A stretch of 20,939 bases of DNA, taken from Methanomicrobiales archaeon (GTDB lineage Archaea > Halobacteriota > Methanomicrobia > Methanomicrobiales > Methanomicrobiaceae). The translations under genes and the position numbers were made by a program. Under the pieces are notes generated by a model, which saw nothing but the letters and a program-made list of their open reading frames with translations, had not been told where the DNA came from and searched no databases. Where the stretch lies: NCBI GenBank assembly GCA_012523385.1, contig JAAYIO010000005.1:1-20939 (forward strand). Reading direction: 5' to 3'. Shown here in pieces: positions 7,592 through 15,849 of the stretch (position 1 is its first letter; every line of letters begins with the position of its first letter).

Positions 7592-8725
7592 ATGATGCAG
7601 AAAGAATACCGCGAAATGGGTGAGAAATACATGATGCGCAACTTTAGCCGTGATCTTTTGATCACACGCGGCAAAGGGGCACGGGTGTGGGACGATAACG
7701 GAAATGAATACATTGACTGTGTGGCAGGCATTGCGGTCTGTTCCACCGGTCACTGCCACCCGAGAGTATCAGAGGCCATCTGCCGACAGGCAAATGAACT
7801 CATCCATATATCAAATCTCTTCTACATTCCCGGACAGGCAGAGCTTGCCAAACGGATTTCAGAGAAGGCAGGTCTCAAAGGCGGACGGGTCTTCTTCTCC
7901 AATTCCGGGACTGAAGCTGTTGAAGCGGCCATTAAACTGGCCCGTGTACGGACCGGAAAGAAACGGTTCATCGCATTTAAATCCGGGTTCCACGGCCGCA
8001 CATGCGGGGCACTCTCCCTGACCTACAAGGAGGCCTACCGGCTCCCCTTCACCCCTCTCCCGTATGAATGTGAGTTCATCGAGTACGGCGACATTGAGGG
8101 ACTGAAGGCGGCCATTGATGGGACAATAGCTGCTGTCATCACCGAACCAGTTCAGGGTGAAGCAGGTGTCATCATCCCACCCGAAGGATTCCTTGAGGAA
8201 GTTCGCAGAATATGTACCGAAAACGATGCACTCCTTATCATTGACGAGGTGCAGACGGGATTCGGACGGACAGGAAAGTGGTTCGGCTTCCAGCATACAA
8301 ATATCCAGCCTGACATCATCACGATGGCAAAGGGCATCGCCTCCGGGTTCCCCATGGGCGGTATCGTTGCACGTGAAGGACTGGAGTTCCTTCCCGGCGA
8401 ACACGGGGGCACGTTCAACGGCGGTCCGCTTGCCTGTGCAGCAGCGCACGCCACACTCGATGTTCTTGAGGGCATCATCGACGACATTGAACGCAGAGGG
8501 AAACGTTTCCGTGATGGACTCGCCGCCCACAACCCCCGCCAGCGGGGTCTGATGATCGGCATCACCCTTGGCGACCGCTGTGCAGCGGTCAAGGATTATT
8601 GTGAGAAACACGGGGTGCTCGTCAACTGCACCAGCGGAAACCTCCGCCTCATCCCGCCGCTCGTCATTACAGATGTTGATATTGACCAGGCAATCAGGGT
8701 AATTAATGAAGCACTTGATTCGTGA
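7592..8725 (+). CDS. argD: Acetylornithine aminotransferase
   Basis: A 377-residue class III PLP aminotransferase of normal length. Family signatures run in order: YIDCVAGIAVCSTGHCHP, FFSNSGTEAVEAAIKLAR for phosphate binding, AFKSGFHGRTCGALSLT, the PLP-ring Asp in LLIIDEVQTGFGRTGKW (about residues 214-230), and the Schiff-base lysine K247 in MAKGIASGFPMGG. The glycine-rich EHGGTFNGGPLACAAA then follows. It converts N-acetylglutamate semialdehyde to N2-acetylornithine in arginine synthesis; a related class III activity on another omega-amine cannot be excluded. A GAGAGG site about 11 nt upstream supports ATG 7592; ATG 7595 is next. It follows guaA by 39 nt, and its 3' end overlaps hisC by 20 nt. 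Confidence 0.9.
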   Translation: MMQKEYREMGEKYMMRNFSRDLLITRGKGARVWDDNGNEYIDCVAGIAVCSTGHCHPRVSEAICRQANELIHISNLFYIPGQAELAKRISEKAGLKGGRVFFSNSGTEAVEAAIKLARVRTGKKRFIAFKSGFHGRTCGALSLTYKEAYRLPFTPLPYECEFIEYGDIEGLKAAIDGTIAAVITEPVQGEAGVIIPPEGFLEEVRRICTENDALLIIDEVQTGFGRTGKWFGFQHTNIQPDIITMAKGIASGFPMGGIVAREGLEFLPGEHGGTFNGGPLACAAAHATLDVLEGIIDDIERRGKRFRDGLAAHNPRQRGLMIGITLGDRCAAVKDYCEKHGVLVNCTSGNLRLIPPLVITDVDIDQAIRVINEALDS

Positions 8726-9770
8726 GGTTTTTCAGGAAGAAGGGTATGTCTTTGCGACAGGGGCAGCGGATATCGCCCGCGAAGCAGGGCACACCCGCCC
8801 CGCACGTCTGGCGAGCAATGAAAACCCGTTTCCCCCTTCACCGAAGGCCATCCGGGCGGCAACAGACGCATTGCAAAATGCAAACCGCTACCCGGACGAA
8901 ACAAACGGTGAGTTCATTGCTGCACTAAAAAAGCGGCATGGTGATTACCGGTTTGTTGCAAGCGTTGGCATGGACGGCATCATCGACACCGTGATTCGCA
9001 CGCTTATTTCAGACGGGGATCGGGTGGCAGTGGCAACACCCACCTATTCTTACTATGGACTTGCTGTCCGGGCACAGGGAGGAGTCACCGTATCGGTTCC
9101 CCGAAAAGAGGATTTCTCCGTTGACCCAGACGTATTCTGCAGGGACGCGAAAGGCACGAAACTTGCCTTTCTCTGCACCCCAAATAACCCAACCGGCACC
9201 ACAGAGACAATAGAGACCATCGCACATATCTGCGAAAACTATGAAGGAATTCTCTTCCTTGACTGCGCTTATATCGAGTTTGACGGAACAGATTACCGTC
9301 CTCTGATGAAGCGATTTGATAACCTCATCATTGGGAGGACGATGTCCAAAGCATACTCGCTTGCGGGTTTACGGGTCGGATACGCCTTTGTGCCGGAATG
9401 GTACGAACTCTTTTACCACCGGGCGGCAACCCCCTTCACCCTCAACATGGTCTCGCAGGCTGCGGCCGCAGCGGCTTTGAGAGACACGGTGCATGTAAAG
9501 ACCATCGTATCGGTCGTTCAGGAATGGCGAAAGCGTTTCATCGATGAATGCCCGTATCCGGTCGTTCCCAGTGGGGCGAACTTTGTGATGGTGGATGTAA
9601 CGCCCCGCACCGCCGGGGATGTGGTGACAGAACTTGCACAAAAGGGCGTCATTGTCCGTTCCTGTGCGAGTTTCCCCGGTCTTCCAAACCATTACATCCG
9701 TGTCTCCATCGGGGAGCCATGGGAGAACGAAGCGTTCATCGCTGCCATTAGTGAGATATACCGAATATGA
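8706..9770 (+). CDS. hisC: Histidinol-phosphate aminotransferase
   Basis: A 354-residue fold-type I aminotransferase of the HisC group. The N-terminal signature RLASNENPFPPSPKAIRAA is typical. ATPTYSYYGLAV and FLCTPNNPTGT follow, then the PLP-binding Asp in FLDCAYIEF (D186), the Schiff-base lysine K215 in GRTMSKAYSLAGLRVGYA, and the phosphate-binding Arg in YIRVSIG near the C-terminus. The reaction is imidazole-acetol phosphate plus glutamate to histidinol phosphate. The motif usually read as DEAYxEF is DCAYIEF here. Its start lies inside argD (20-nt overlap) and its stop overlaps the next gene in ATGA, so translation is likely coupled. Confidence 0.9.
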   Translation: MKHLIREVFQEEGYVFATGAADIAREAGHTRPARLASNENPFPPSPKAIRAATDALQNANRYPDETNGEFIAALKKRHGDYRFVASVGMDGIIDTVIRTLISDGDRVAVATPTYSYYGLAVRAQGGVTVSVPRKEDFSVDPDVFCRDAKGTKLAFLCTPNNPTGTTETIETIAHICENYEGILFLDCAYIEFDGTDYRPLMKRFDNLIIGRTMSKAYSLAGLRVGYAFVPEWYELFYHRAATPFTLNMVSQAAAAAALRDTVHVKTIVSVVQEWRKRFIDECPYPVVPSGANFVMVDVTPRTAGDVVTELAQKGVIVRSCASFPGLPNHYIRVSIGEPWENEAFIAAISEIYRI

Positions 9771-10279
9771 TGATTGCACTGACCGGGACACCCGGCACCG
9801 GAAAAACAACCATTGCCTCTCTCCTCAGAGCCCGCGGCATGCAAGTCATTTCCCAGAAGGATACGATGGCACCCTACGTCATCGAACATGACCTTGAACG
9901 CGACACTGACATCATCGACGATGATGCATGGGCAGATGACTTTGTTCCGATTGATGGTATCATCGAAGGCCACCTCACCCATATTCTGCCCGCAGATAGG
10001 GTGGTTGTGCTCCGCTGTCGCCCGGATATCCTCGCCGCACGCCTGCGAAAACGCGGGTATACCGAGGAGAAGGTGCAGGAGAATGCAGAAGCAGAGGCTC
10101 TGGATATGATTTTCATTGAAGCACTCGAAGTTCACCCGGAAGAGCATATCACGGTGATTGACACAACTACGCAGAGTGCACAAGAGACTGCGGATGATAT
10201 CGAGGCATTTATCTGTGGTGATGCGCCACATTCCCTTATCGTGCCAGACTGGTCTGAATTTTTAGGAAGAACCGTATGA
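9767..10279 (+). CDS. AK6/Fap7-like adenylate kinase family protein
   Basis: A 170-residue P-loop NMP kinase of the short archaeal type. The Walker A motif GTPGTGKTT is at residues 7-15. The DGIIEGHLTHILPADRVVVL segment and the LRCRPDILAARLRKRGYTEEKVQEN lid-like segment fit AK6/Fap7 (hCINAP) proteins. Those have adenylate kinase activity and a role in small-subunit ribosome maturation. The final 20 or so residues after the AFICGDA helix are a local extension. The start overlaps the hisC stop (ATGA at 9767-9770). A second ATG at 9770 is possible and gives the same protein minus one Met. The end overlaps the next gene by 4 nt. Confidence 0.85.
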   Translation: MMIALTGTPGTGKTTIASLLRARGMQVISQKDTMAPYVIEHDLERDTDIIDDDAWADDFVPIDGIIEGHLTHILPADRVVVLRCRPDILAARLRKRGYTEEKVQENAEAEALDMIFIEALEVHPEEHITVIDTTTQSAQETADDIEAFICGDAPHSLIVPDWSEFLGRTV

Positions 10280-10872
10280 CCGTTGACAACTTCCGCCCCC
10301 ATGTTCAGTGGATTGTTAACCCAGTAGCGAAGACAATGTCCCGAATCGGGTTTACGCCAAACGGTTGTTCGGTGATTGCACTCATCGCAGCATTCGCGGC
10401 GGGAACCGCATTCTATTATGAAGCGGCCCTCATCGGTGTCATCGGTGTCATGCTCAATGCCTTTTTTGACGGGATAGACGGAGCAATTGCCCGTGTCAAC
10501 GGCACTGAAGGGTTGAAAGGGGACTTCCTCGATCATGTCATCGACCGTTACGCAGATATCTTCATCATCACCGGCATATTTGCAGGAGGGCTTGCCTCTC
10601 CGTTTATCGGCGTTTTTGCCCTCACAAGTGTTTTGATGTCCTCGTACCTCGGAACACAGGCACAGGCAGTGGGTGTGGGCCGAATCTATGGCGGTATCCT
10701 CGGAAGGGCTGACAGACTGCTCCTTTTGATCATCTTTGGTATCGCCGCCGCGTTTATTCCGGGCGCAGTGTATGCCACTTTCACCGTGATGGACGCAATG
10801 CTTCTGATCTTCGGTGTGCTGGGCCACATCACCGCTCTGCAACGTTTCCACAGCGCGTGGGAACAACTCTGA
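10276..10872 (+). CDS. CDP-alcohol phosphatidyltransferase (archaetidylinositol-phosphate synthase-like)
   Basis: A 198-residue membrane enzyme with the full CDP-alcohol phosphotransferase signature D-x2-D-G-x2-A-R-x8-G-x3-D-x3-D. It is seen as DGIDGAIAR (D65, D68, R73), G82, D86 and D90. About five hydrophobic helices surround it (for example IALIAAFAAGTAFYYEAALI and LLLLIIFGIAAAFIPGAVYA). The family transfers a CDP-activated lipid to an alcohol headgroup. The archaeal group of this length, downstream of an AK6-like kinase, usually makes archaetidylinositol phosphate from CDP-archaeol and myo-inositol 1-phosphate. The exact alcohol is inferred. The ATGA overlap with the kinase gene indicates coupling. 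Last gene of the operon. Confidence 0.85.
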   Translation: MTVDNFRPHVQWIVNPVAKTMSRIGFTPNGCSVIALIAAFAAGTAFYYEAALIGVIGVMLNAFFDGIDGAIARVNGTEGLKGDFLDHVIDRYADIFIITGIFAGGLASPFIGVFALTSVLMSSYLGTQAQAVGVGRIYGGILGRADRLLLLIIFGIAAAFIPGAVYATFTVMDAMLLIFGVLGHITALQRFHSAWEQL

Positions 10873-11016
10873 ATATTTCTTTTTCCAAGGCTTCACTATT
10901 TTTCTAAACTTTGATTGTTACCACCTCTCGTCTTATGATGTGCTACAATGGAAACCAGAGGTAATTCTATGGAATACGTCATTCTGCGAAGGAAAATATT
11001 CTATAACTCGCAAATA

Positions 11017-11045
11017 CTCTCATGATTACCTGAGAGAATTTTTTT
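11017..11045 (+). terminator. Hairpin plus T7 terminator at operon end
   Basis: CTCTCA (11017-11022), an 8-nt loop, then TGAGAG (11031-11036), followed by AA and seven T. The spacing fits an intrinsic terminator for the pyrG operon, about 145 nt after the last stop and just before the convergent HD gene. The rest of the 10873-11067 gap holds T-rich stretches but no gene. Confidence 0.55.
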
Positions 11046-11067
11046 ATTCAGAAAAAAAGGTAAGAGT

Positions 11068-12279
11068 TTATCGACAATTTTTCAGCCATTCATTGAGGTC
11101 ATGATTCCTGAAATATCGTTTCGGGATCAATAGTTTCCGTGCAACCGACTCAAAATATTTGTCCGTCATCCCTGCCAGATAGTCACGCACCATTTCCGCG
11201 GGAGATGCCGTGTCAATGTATGCAGGTGATACCCACTCTGCCTCGATGAGGTCCTGATAGATGAGCGAGTCCGTTCGCATTTTTTCGACATCGCCAAGGA
11301 ACCGTTCAAAGAGAACCTCATAGAGATTGTTGATGATCGAGTCCTGTGCGTGCAGGACTTCATTCGTATAGATCATCTCATAGTTGTAATCTTTCAGCGC
11401 CTTCACGGAGTCCGATATCTCCGGGGAGAAACGAACCTCATTAGAATCGAAACTACAGGCGATGACATCACGAGAAACCGCATCGATAACAGATGCATTA
11501 AACCGGCGGTAGTCTCCTGAGAGAGAAAACGTCTTTCGGCAGTCATCCGAAAGACCGGGAAGCGAAGGGTCGAGGCACCCAATCTCTATGGCGTCCTGCA
11601 GGTCACGCCCAAGATAAGCAATGGTGTCTGCAACACGCACCACACACCCTTCAAGGGTGCCGGGGGCCGGATCGCCGCCATTGAGGATCAACTCCTTTTT
11701 CCTATGCAAAACCTCCAAGTCAGTGATTGGTTCAGGAACAAGATGGGCATTGTGCACCTCTCCATTATGGCAGAGGATGCCGTCCAGCACCTGAAGGGTG
11801 AGGTTAGTGTCCTCTATGGTATCGAGAAACTGAATGCTCTGTACAGCGTGGCGATACGGGCCGATTTGATGTGCTTTACAAAGAGCGGAGAGACAATCTT
11901 CTCCAAAGTGACCATAGGGCGGGTGGCCGATGTCGTGACCGAGGGCAATCGCCTCAATCAAGTCCTCGTTTAAGGAGAGGGCACGACCAATGGTTCTCCC
12001 AATCTTTGCCACCAGCTGAATATGAATGGCACGGTGCGTAATGTGTTCATTATCTAAAAGATAGAAGACCTGTGTCTTGTCGATATACCGTGAGAATGCC
12101 CGCGAATGAATAATGCGATCAATATCCCGGAAAAACGGCGGCCGGATGACCCAGTCCTCCGGCAACCCGCCACCTCTCCGTATGGCCGCATCATCCCGGC
12201 AGGCATAAGGCGAGAGAAGAGACGCCTTCTTCTCCATTCGCCGAGTAATCTCATTTAATTGTTCGGCTGGTATATCCAT
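11068..12279 (-). CDS. HD-domain, dGTPase-like triphosphohydrolase
   Basis: An HD-superfamily phosphohydrolase of about 403 residues. The metal-binding set appears as RDIDRIIHSRAFSRYIDKTQ, then HITHRAIHIQLV, then the HD dyad in LGHDIGHPPYGHFGE. The distal Asp lies in CVVRVADTIAYLGRDLQDA. The C-terminal VRDYLAGMTDKYF is the conserved MTD motif of dGTPase/SAMHD1-like enzymes. These hydrolyse dNTPs to nucleosides and triphosphate; the nucleotide preference is unknown. The frame is open up to GTG 12300, just past the MATE stop. ATG 12279 is my choice but neither has a well-placed SD site, so the start is uncertain by 7 codons. It follows the MATE gene closely and lies in the same frame. Confidence 0.85.
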   Translation of the reverse strand: MDIPAEQLNEITRRMEKKASLLSPYACRDDAAIRRGGGLPEDWVIRPPFFRDIDRIIHSRAFSRYIDKTQVFYLLDNEHITHRAIHIQLVAKIGRTIGRALSLNEDLIEAIALGHDIGHPPYGHFGEDCLSALCKAHQIGPYRHAVQSIQFLDTIEDTNLTLQVLDGILCHNGEVHNAHLVPEPITDLEVLHRKKELILNGGDPAPGTLEGCVVRVADTIAYLGRDLQDAIEIGCLDPSLPGLSDDCRKTFSLSGDYRRFNASVIDAVSRDVIACSFDSNEVRFSPEISDSVKALKDYNYEMIYTNEVLHAQDSIINNLYEVLFERFLGDVEKMRTDSLIYQDLIEAEWVSPAYIDTASPAEMVRDYLAGMTDKYFESVARKLLIPKRYFRNHDLNEWLKNCR

Positions 12280-12306
12280 GGTATGAGCATTGCCTGCCAC
12301 ACCACA

Positions 12307-13692
12307 TTAAACCGATTCCTCCGGCTTTGCGGTTTTTCTAAGGAGCTTTTTGGTATAGTACCGTGCCCAGACAAATCCAACTCCGGCACCAAGTGAATTC
12401 CCGATAACAAGACCCCACCAGATGCCCATGAGGCCCCATCCAAAGGTGACCGCCAAAAGATAACATGTGGCGACGGTGAGAACAATAGTCCGGATAAGGG
12501 TAATGATAAGGGAGTCTAATCCCCGCCCGAATCCCTGAAGAAGGGAGGCAGAGAAGATGCCAAAGCTCATGGGAAGGAAGAAGAAGGAGATCGTCTGCAA
12601 AAAGGTGACGAGTCCGGGATAGAGATGAGCCGCATCCTCACTGTAGGTGAAGGCATGGGCAATATACGGGGCACCGAAGAATACTACGAGAGTCACCATG
12701 AAACTGATCATAAGACCAAACCGAATGGCATAGAGGTGTCCTTCCTCGGCTTTCCGAATAAGATTCGCACCATAGGCCGCACCACTTACCGATACAACTG
12801 CGGTCGAAATAGCAATGAGTGGTGTGACGCCCATCGAAACCACTCGCCATCCGGTGGTGTAGATGGCCACACCATCGGTCGTTGCCACAAGAAGGATCAA
12901 GATATTGAGCGCAAACGTCGTCATTGCCATGGATAATTGTTGAAAAGAGGCAGGAATGCCCACCTTCAGGATCTCCCATGAAATAGGCCGGGACAAAGAA
13001 AAACCAGCAAAGGATATCTGGGCATGAGTGTCCCGTTTCACAAAGATCCAATAAAGTATGGGAAGACAGGCAGTGATGAATGCGACAATCGTTGCCCCGG
13101 CCGCACCTTGAACACCCATCCCCAGCCCGTAGATGAATATCGGGTCTAAAATGACATTTACGAGAGAACTGATAAGCATCACATACATCGTCCGTTTTAC
13201 ATCCCCCTCACCGCGAAGTTGAGCACTACCGATGCCAAGAAAGATGATAAAAAATGTACCCAAAAAGGTGATATTAGCGTACCCAGTGGCCATCTCCGCA
13301 ACCGGTGTATCTCCGAGAATCATTCCGAAGGTGCCCGTAATTGAGAGACCGGCGATGGTAATAATAAGAGAGAATAGCAGAATCAGAATCGCTGTGTGTG
13401 TCGCGACACTGTTTGTACCTTGCTGATCCCGCATGCCAATACGGCGGGAGATGGCAGAAGCCACACCAACCCCCATGCCGTTTGAAAATCCAAAGACCGC
13501 AAAAAAGAATGGAAAAAAGAATCCAACTGCTGCAAGGGCGTCGGCACCGAGTCCCGCCACCCAGAATGCATCGGTCAGGTTATAGACCGTCTGGAGGATC
13601 ATCCCGATCATAACAGGCCACGCAAGATTACGGATGGCGGGTTTCGGGTCTCCGAGAAGGGTTTCAACACCTGCTTTCATCTGACCCGTCAT
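12307..13692 (-). CDS. MATE family multidrug/lipid exporter
   Basis: A 461-residue membrane protein with about twelve hydrophobic helices in two similar halves. The N-terminal segment PAIRNLAWPVMIGMILQTVY followed by LTDAFWVAGLGADALAAVGF is the standard MATE opening. GEGDVKRTMYVMLISSLVNV followed by ILDPIFIYGLGMGVQGAAGA is the classic TM5 signature, and GRGLDSLIITLIR with a final GIWWGLVIGNSLG closes the second half. The family exports organic cations or lipid-like compounds by Na+ or H+ antiport. ATG 13692 has an excellent GGAGG 7 nt upstream. A 190-nt upstream gap with an inverted repeat precedes it. The HD gene follows by only a few bases. Confidence 0.93.
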   Translation of the reverse strand: MTGQMKAGVETLLGDPKPAIRNLAWPVMIGMILQTVYNLTDAFWVAGLGADALAAVGFFFPFFFAVFGFSNGMGVGVASAISRRIGMRDQQGTNSVATHTAILILLFSLIITIAGLSITGTFGMILGDTPVAEMATGYANITFLGTFFIIFLGIGSAQLRGEGDVKRTMYVMLISSLVNVILDPIFIYGLGMGVQGAAGATIVAFITACLPILYWIFVKRDTHAQISFAGFSLSRPISWEILKVGIPASFQQLSMAMTTFALNILILLVATTDGVAIYTTGWRVVSMGVTPLIAISTAVVSVSGAAYGANLIRKAEEGHLYAIRFGLMISFMVTLVVFFGAPYIAHAFTYSEDAAHLYPGLVTFLQTISFFFLPMSFGIFSASLLQGFGRGLDSLIITLIRTIVLTVATCYLLAVTFGWGLMGIWWGLVIGNSLGAGVGFVWARYYTKKLLRKTAKPEESV

Positions 13693-13699
13693 CTTATTT

Positions 13700-13704
13700 C
13701 CTCC
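13700..13704 (-). promoter_or_regulatory. SD site of the MATE gene
   Basis: GGAGG on the minus strand, 7 nt before ATG 13692. It decides the start of the MATE gene. Confidence 0.8.
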
Positions 13705-13772
13705 TGCACGCAGAGGGGAAAAATGCCGCGATTATGGCTGTACCTGATATCACACCAGATACCAACCACAGA

Positions 13773-13797
13773 CCGAAGACCAGTCTGAACCCTTCGG
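13773..13797. promoter_or_regulatory. Nested inverted repeat upstream of MATE gene
   Basis: CCGAAG (13773-13778) pairs with CTTCGG (13792-13797), and AGAC/GTCT (13777-13786) nests in the loop. It lies about 80 nt upstream of the MATE start. It may be an operator or an RNA hairpin; no regulator gene is adjacent. Confidence 0.25.
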
Positions 13798-13884
13798 ATT
13801 GCGTTCATCTCCTCTTTATTTGCACTGCGGAAATGATAACCCTGCCCCGAAGAGGATGACCAATGTGAAAAAATAATGGAAAAA

Positions 13885-15228
13885 TTACACGAGAGAGGCA
13901 TCTTCTAAGAGATACCTCTGCATCGCTTCACAAAGGGAACGGATAGTCTGCGGGTCATGGGCACCAGTGCAGAAAGGAATGGACACTGTCATCTCTCCGC
14001 TAAACGTGGAGATATAGGCACCGATACCCGGCGGATAGGTCTCCCGGGAGGTGAGGTATGCCTTCGTGACCTCAAGGGGCACGCCATCCTCGCCATACTG
14101 AAATGCTGCCGCCGATGGGGGGATAATGCCAATATTGCTCATGAAGGGGTTCATCAGTCCAGCGAGGCAACATTCTTTTTTGACGCTGTTCATAAAAGTC
14201 TTCACCGCACTCACCCCACCTGCATAGAGACGTTCATACAACACCACTCCCCCCACGCCAAAGTACCTCTCCTTTCTACTCTGCATTGCCTGAGACACCG
14301 CAGGTAAAGCAGTATTCATCCCCTGACAACAGGAGGGAGAGAGGGAAATGTCATAGGCAACCGAAAGGTTGCTGATACTCCGGGAAGGCAAAACGGAGAG
14401 ATACCGGCGCAGATCCATCGCACCGGTAATGCCCAGTTGAGGTGCATTTGCATACGCATCCCCGCAGACCGTAAAAAGTGCACAGAAATAGGCTGCCATA
14501 ATCCTATCATTTATGGTCATCCCGGAAGCCTTCCCAGCGGTACAAAGGAGAGTTACATCATCTGCTTTGATCGTACATGAATCCCAGACAGGAGACCCAC
14601 ACGGACCGTCATGGCAAGGAAATGACCAAGTATCTACCGGTAAAGATTCGCGAATATATGCGGCATCTAATTCTTCTGCCGAAAACTGGGCAGAGATGGC
14701 ATCCGTGCCCCGACTATCCCAAGAGGGACCTTGGAAATGCGGGGGTTTTCCGGTACATACCCGGCGGTAAGCATCCGCACACAATGCTGCCGCCTGGAAG
14801 AGACCGTTTGCATCCATTGCCCCGTGATGTCCAGAGATAATGAGAACATCCCCTCCTCCTTCCCCTGCGTCGGTGTTCCTGCAGAGACGGACATCCATCT
14901 GAGGGCCCGCAAACGGATCAATGGAGACCAGTGGGAGGTGATTTGTGTCGTTCTCACCGCAGATGTCATGCACAGAGAAGGCAGGTTTTTCACCCATACC
15001 GGACTGCCAGTAGCCCCGGTTGCCTCCCTCACTATAATGTGAGGCAAGAATGGGCGCCATCGTGCCAGCCGCCTCTACTGCAATCTCCATGGCAGACTGA
15101 TCAAAGGGGCCATCAGCATGCATTACAAGGTGAAGTGTAGGATCGTAGATAGGGGAGAAATGGATATTGGTAACATCAAACGCCGAAGCCGGGTACATTT
15201 TGGCATGGCGAACCCGGGAGCTTTTCAT
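13885..15228 (-). CDS. Condensation/acyltransferase-fold protein (HHxxxD), function unknown
   Basis: A 447-residue soluble protein of the CoA-dependent acyltransferase/condensation-domain superfamily. The catalytic motif HHGAMDANG lies at about residues 134-142 (HHxxxD). The second-half signature GAMDLRRYL...SISNLS (about 269-289) resembles the D-x-R-x5-N-x3 region of wax-ester synthases, alcohol acetyltransferases and NRPS condensation domains. There is no carrier or adenylation domain and no signal peptide. Many cysteines are scattered through the middle. Such lone enzymes transfer an acyl group to an amine or hydroxyl. ATG 15228 is preferred over GTG 15234 because GGAG sits 7 nt upstream. 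Its neighbours, a polyprenol kinase and a MATE exporter, hint at lipid or small-molecule modification, but separate promoters seem likely. Confidence 0.7.
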   Translation of the reverse strand: MKSSRVRHAKMYPASAFDVTNIHFSPIYDPTLHLVMHADGPFDQSAMEIAVEAAGTMAPILASHYSEGGNRGYWQSGMGEKPAFSVHDICGENDTNHLPLVSIDPFAGPQMDVRLCRNTDAGEGGGDVLIISGHHGAMDANGLFQAAALCADAYRRVCTGKPPHFQGPSWDSRGTDAISAQFSAEELDAAYIRESLPVDTWSFPCHDGPCGSPVWDSCTIKADDVTLLCTAGKASGMTINDRIMAAYFCALFTVCGDAYANAPQLGITGAMDLRRYLSVLPSRSISNLSVAYDISLSPSCCQGMNTALPAVSQAMQSRKERYFGVGGVVLYERLYAGGVSAVKTFMNSVKKECCLAGLMNPFMSNIGIIPPSAAAFQYGEDGVPLEVTKAYLTSRETYPPGIGAYISTFSGEMTVSIPFCTGAHDPQTIRSLCEAMQRYLLEDASLV

Positions 15229-15286
15229 ATTCACTCTCCGAATCAGGGTTACTGGGAGATATGTCTTTGTGACAAACCATATTCAA

Positions 15287-15297
15287 ATAGATAAAAT
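15287..15297 (-). promoter_or_regulatory. Possible TATA box of the acyltransferase-like gene
   Basis: TTTTATCTATT on the minus strand, about 60 nt upstream of ATG 15228 and just past the polyprenol kinase stop. Downstream is an SD site GGAGAG (15234-15239). The gene probably has its own promoter. Confidence 0.4.
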
Positions 15298-15300
15298 GCC

Positions 15301-15849
15301 TTAGAAAAAAAGAATGCAGACCAGACATACCACCAAAGGAATCACCAAATTGTCTTCAATGGGTGAGAACAACTCTGTTATGCCGGCCACAATAGCCGCC
15401 ACTGCCGCAGTGAATGGGGAGACAAGAAATGCCAAAGGAATGAATGCCGCAATGATACCCCCCGCGGTACCTTCCCATGATTTCCCGTTAAAAATACGGT
15501 GCCGCCCGAAATGCATCCCCACAATCGTGCTAACCGAATCAAGGACTGCAAGGGTGAGCACGCCTGCCACCACAAAGTCCACGGGGAAGAGAATAAGGCA
15601 GAACAACGCTGAAAGAACAAAACAGACCGATCCATATCCCGGCATTCTCCCACTGCGTTCGAGATTATCCACCATCGCTGATGCGATCGGCACCCGGTAT
15701 CCACGGTCCACCAGATCAATGACGATAAATCCGCCAAAAAGTCCAGACGTAAGCATCATGATGGCATACTCCCTCCCCAGAAAGGCAATCGCACCAGCGA
15801 TGAGAAGGCCAAATATAAGATGTACCAGCTGACGGCCGTCTTCGTTCAT
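15301..15849 (-). CDS. Dolichol/polyprenol kinase-like (SEC59 family) membrane protein
   Basis: A 182-residue integral membrane protein with about five or six helices. Family signatures are the N-terminal RQLVHLIFGLLIAG and the glycine-serine segment MPGYGSVCFVLSALFC. A conserved loop LDSVSTIVGMHFGRHRIF continues NGKSWEGTAGGIIAA, and the terminal helix is TELFSPIEDNLVIPLVV. Members are CTP-dependent polyprenol, dolichol or phytol kinases, or related cytidylyltransferases. In archaea the product would be dolichyl phosphate for glycosylation or a recycled isoprenoid. Upstream TTTATC elements (15856-15877) without an SD site suggest a short-leader promoter separate from the nitrogenase-like operon. 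Confidence 0.8.
   Translation of the reverse strand: MNEDGRQLVHLIFGLLIAGAIAFLGREYAIMMLTSGLFGGFIVIDLVDRGYRVPIASAMVDNLERSGRMPGYGSVCFVLSALFCLILFPVDFVVAGVLTLAVLDSVSTIVGMHFGRHRIFNGKSWEGTAGGIIAAFIPLAFLVSPFTAAVAAIVAGITELFSPIEDNLVIPLVVCLVCILFF

Noticed and set aside
7859..8611. 250-codon open frame opposite argD
   Set aside because: It is antisense to a fully conserved aminotransferase and its translation shows no domain; a codon-bias shadow.
10132..10896. 254-codon minus-strand open frame opposite the kinase and CDP-alcohol transferase genes
   Set aside because: It runs antisense across two conserved genes and is a low-complexity, Cys/Asp-rich translation without family signs.
10873..11067. C/D-box RNA in the gap after the lipid synthase gene
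   Set aside because: An ATGATGT and a CTGA are present but about 100 nt apart, without paired inner boxes; the CTGA is part of the terminator hairpin.
13693..13884. 70-codon minus-strand open frame in the gap upstream of MATE
   Set aside because: No SD site, no family signs, and it overlaps the acyltransferase end and the MATE start; the gap is better read as a regulatory region.
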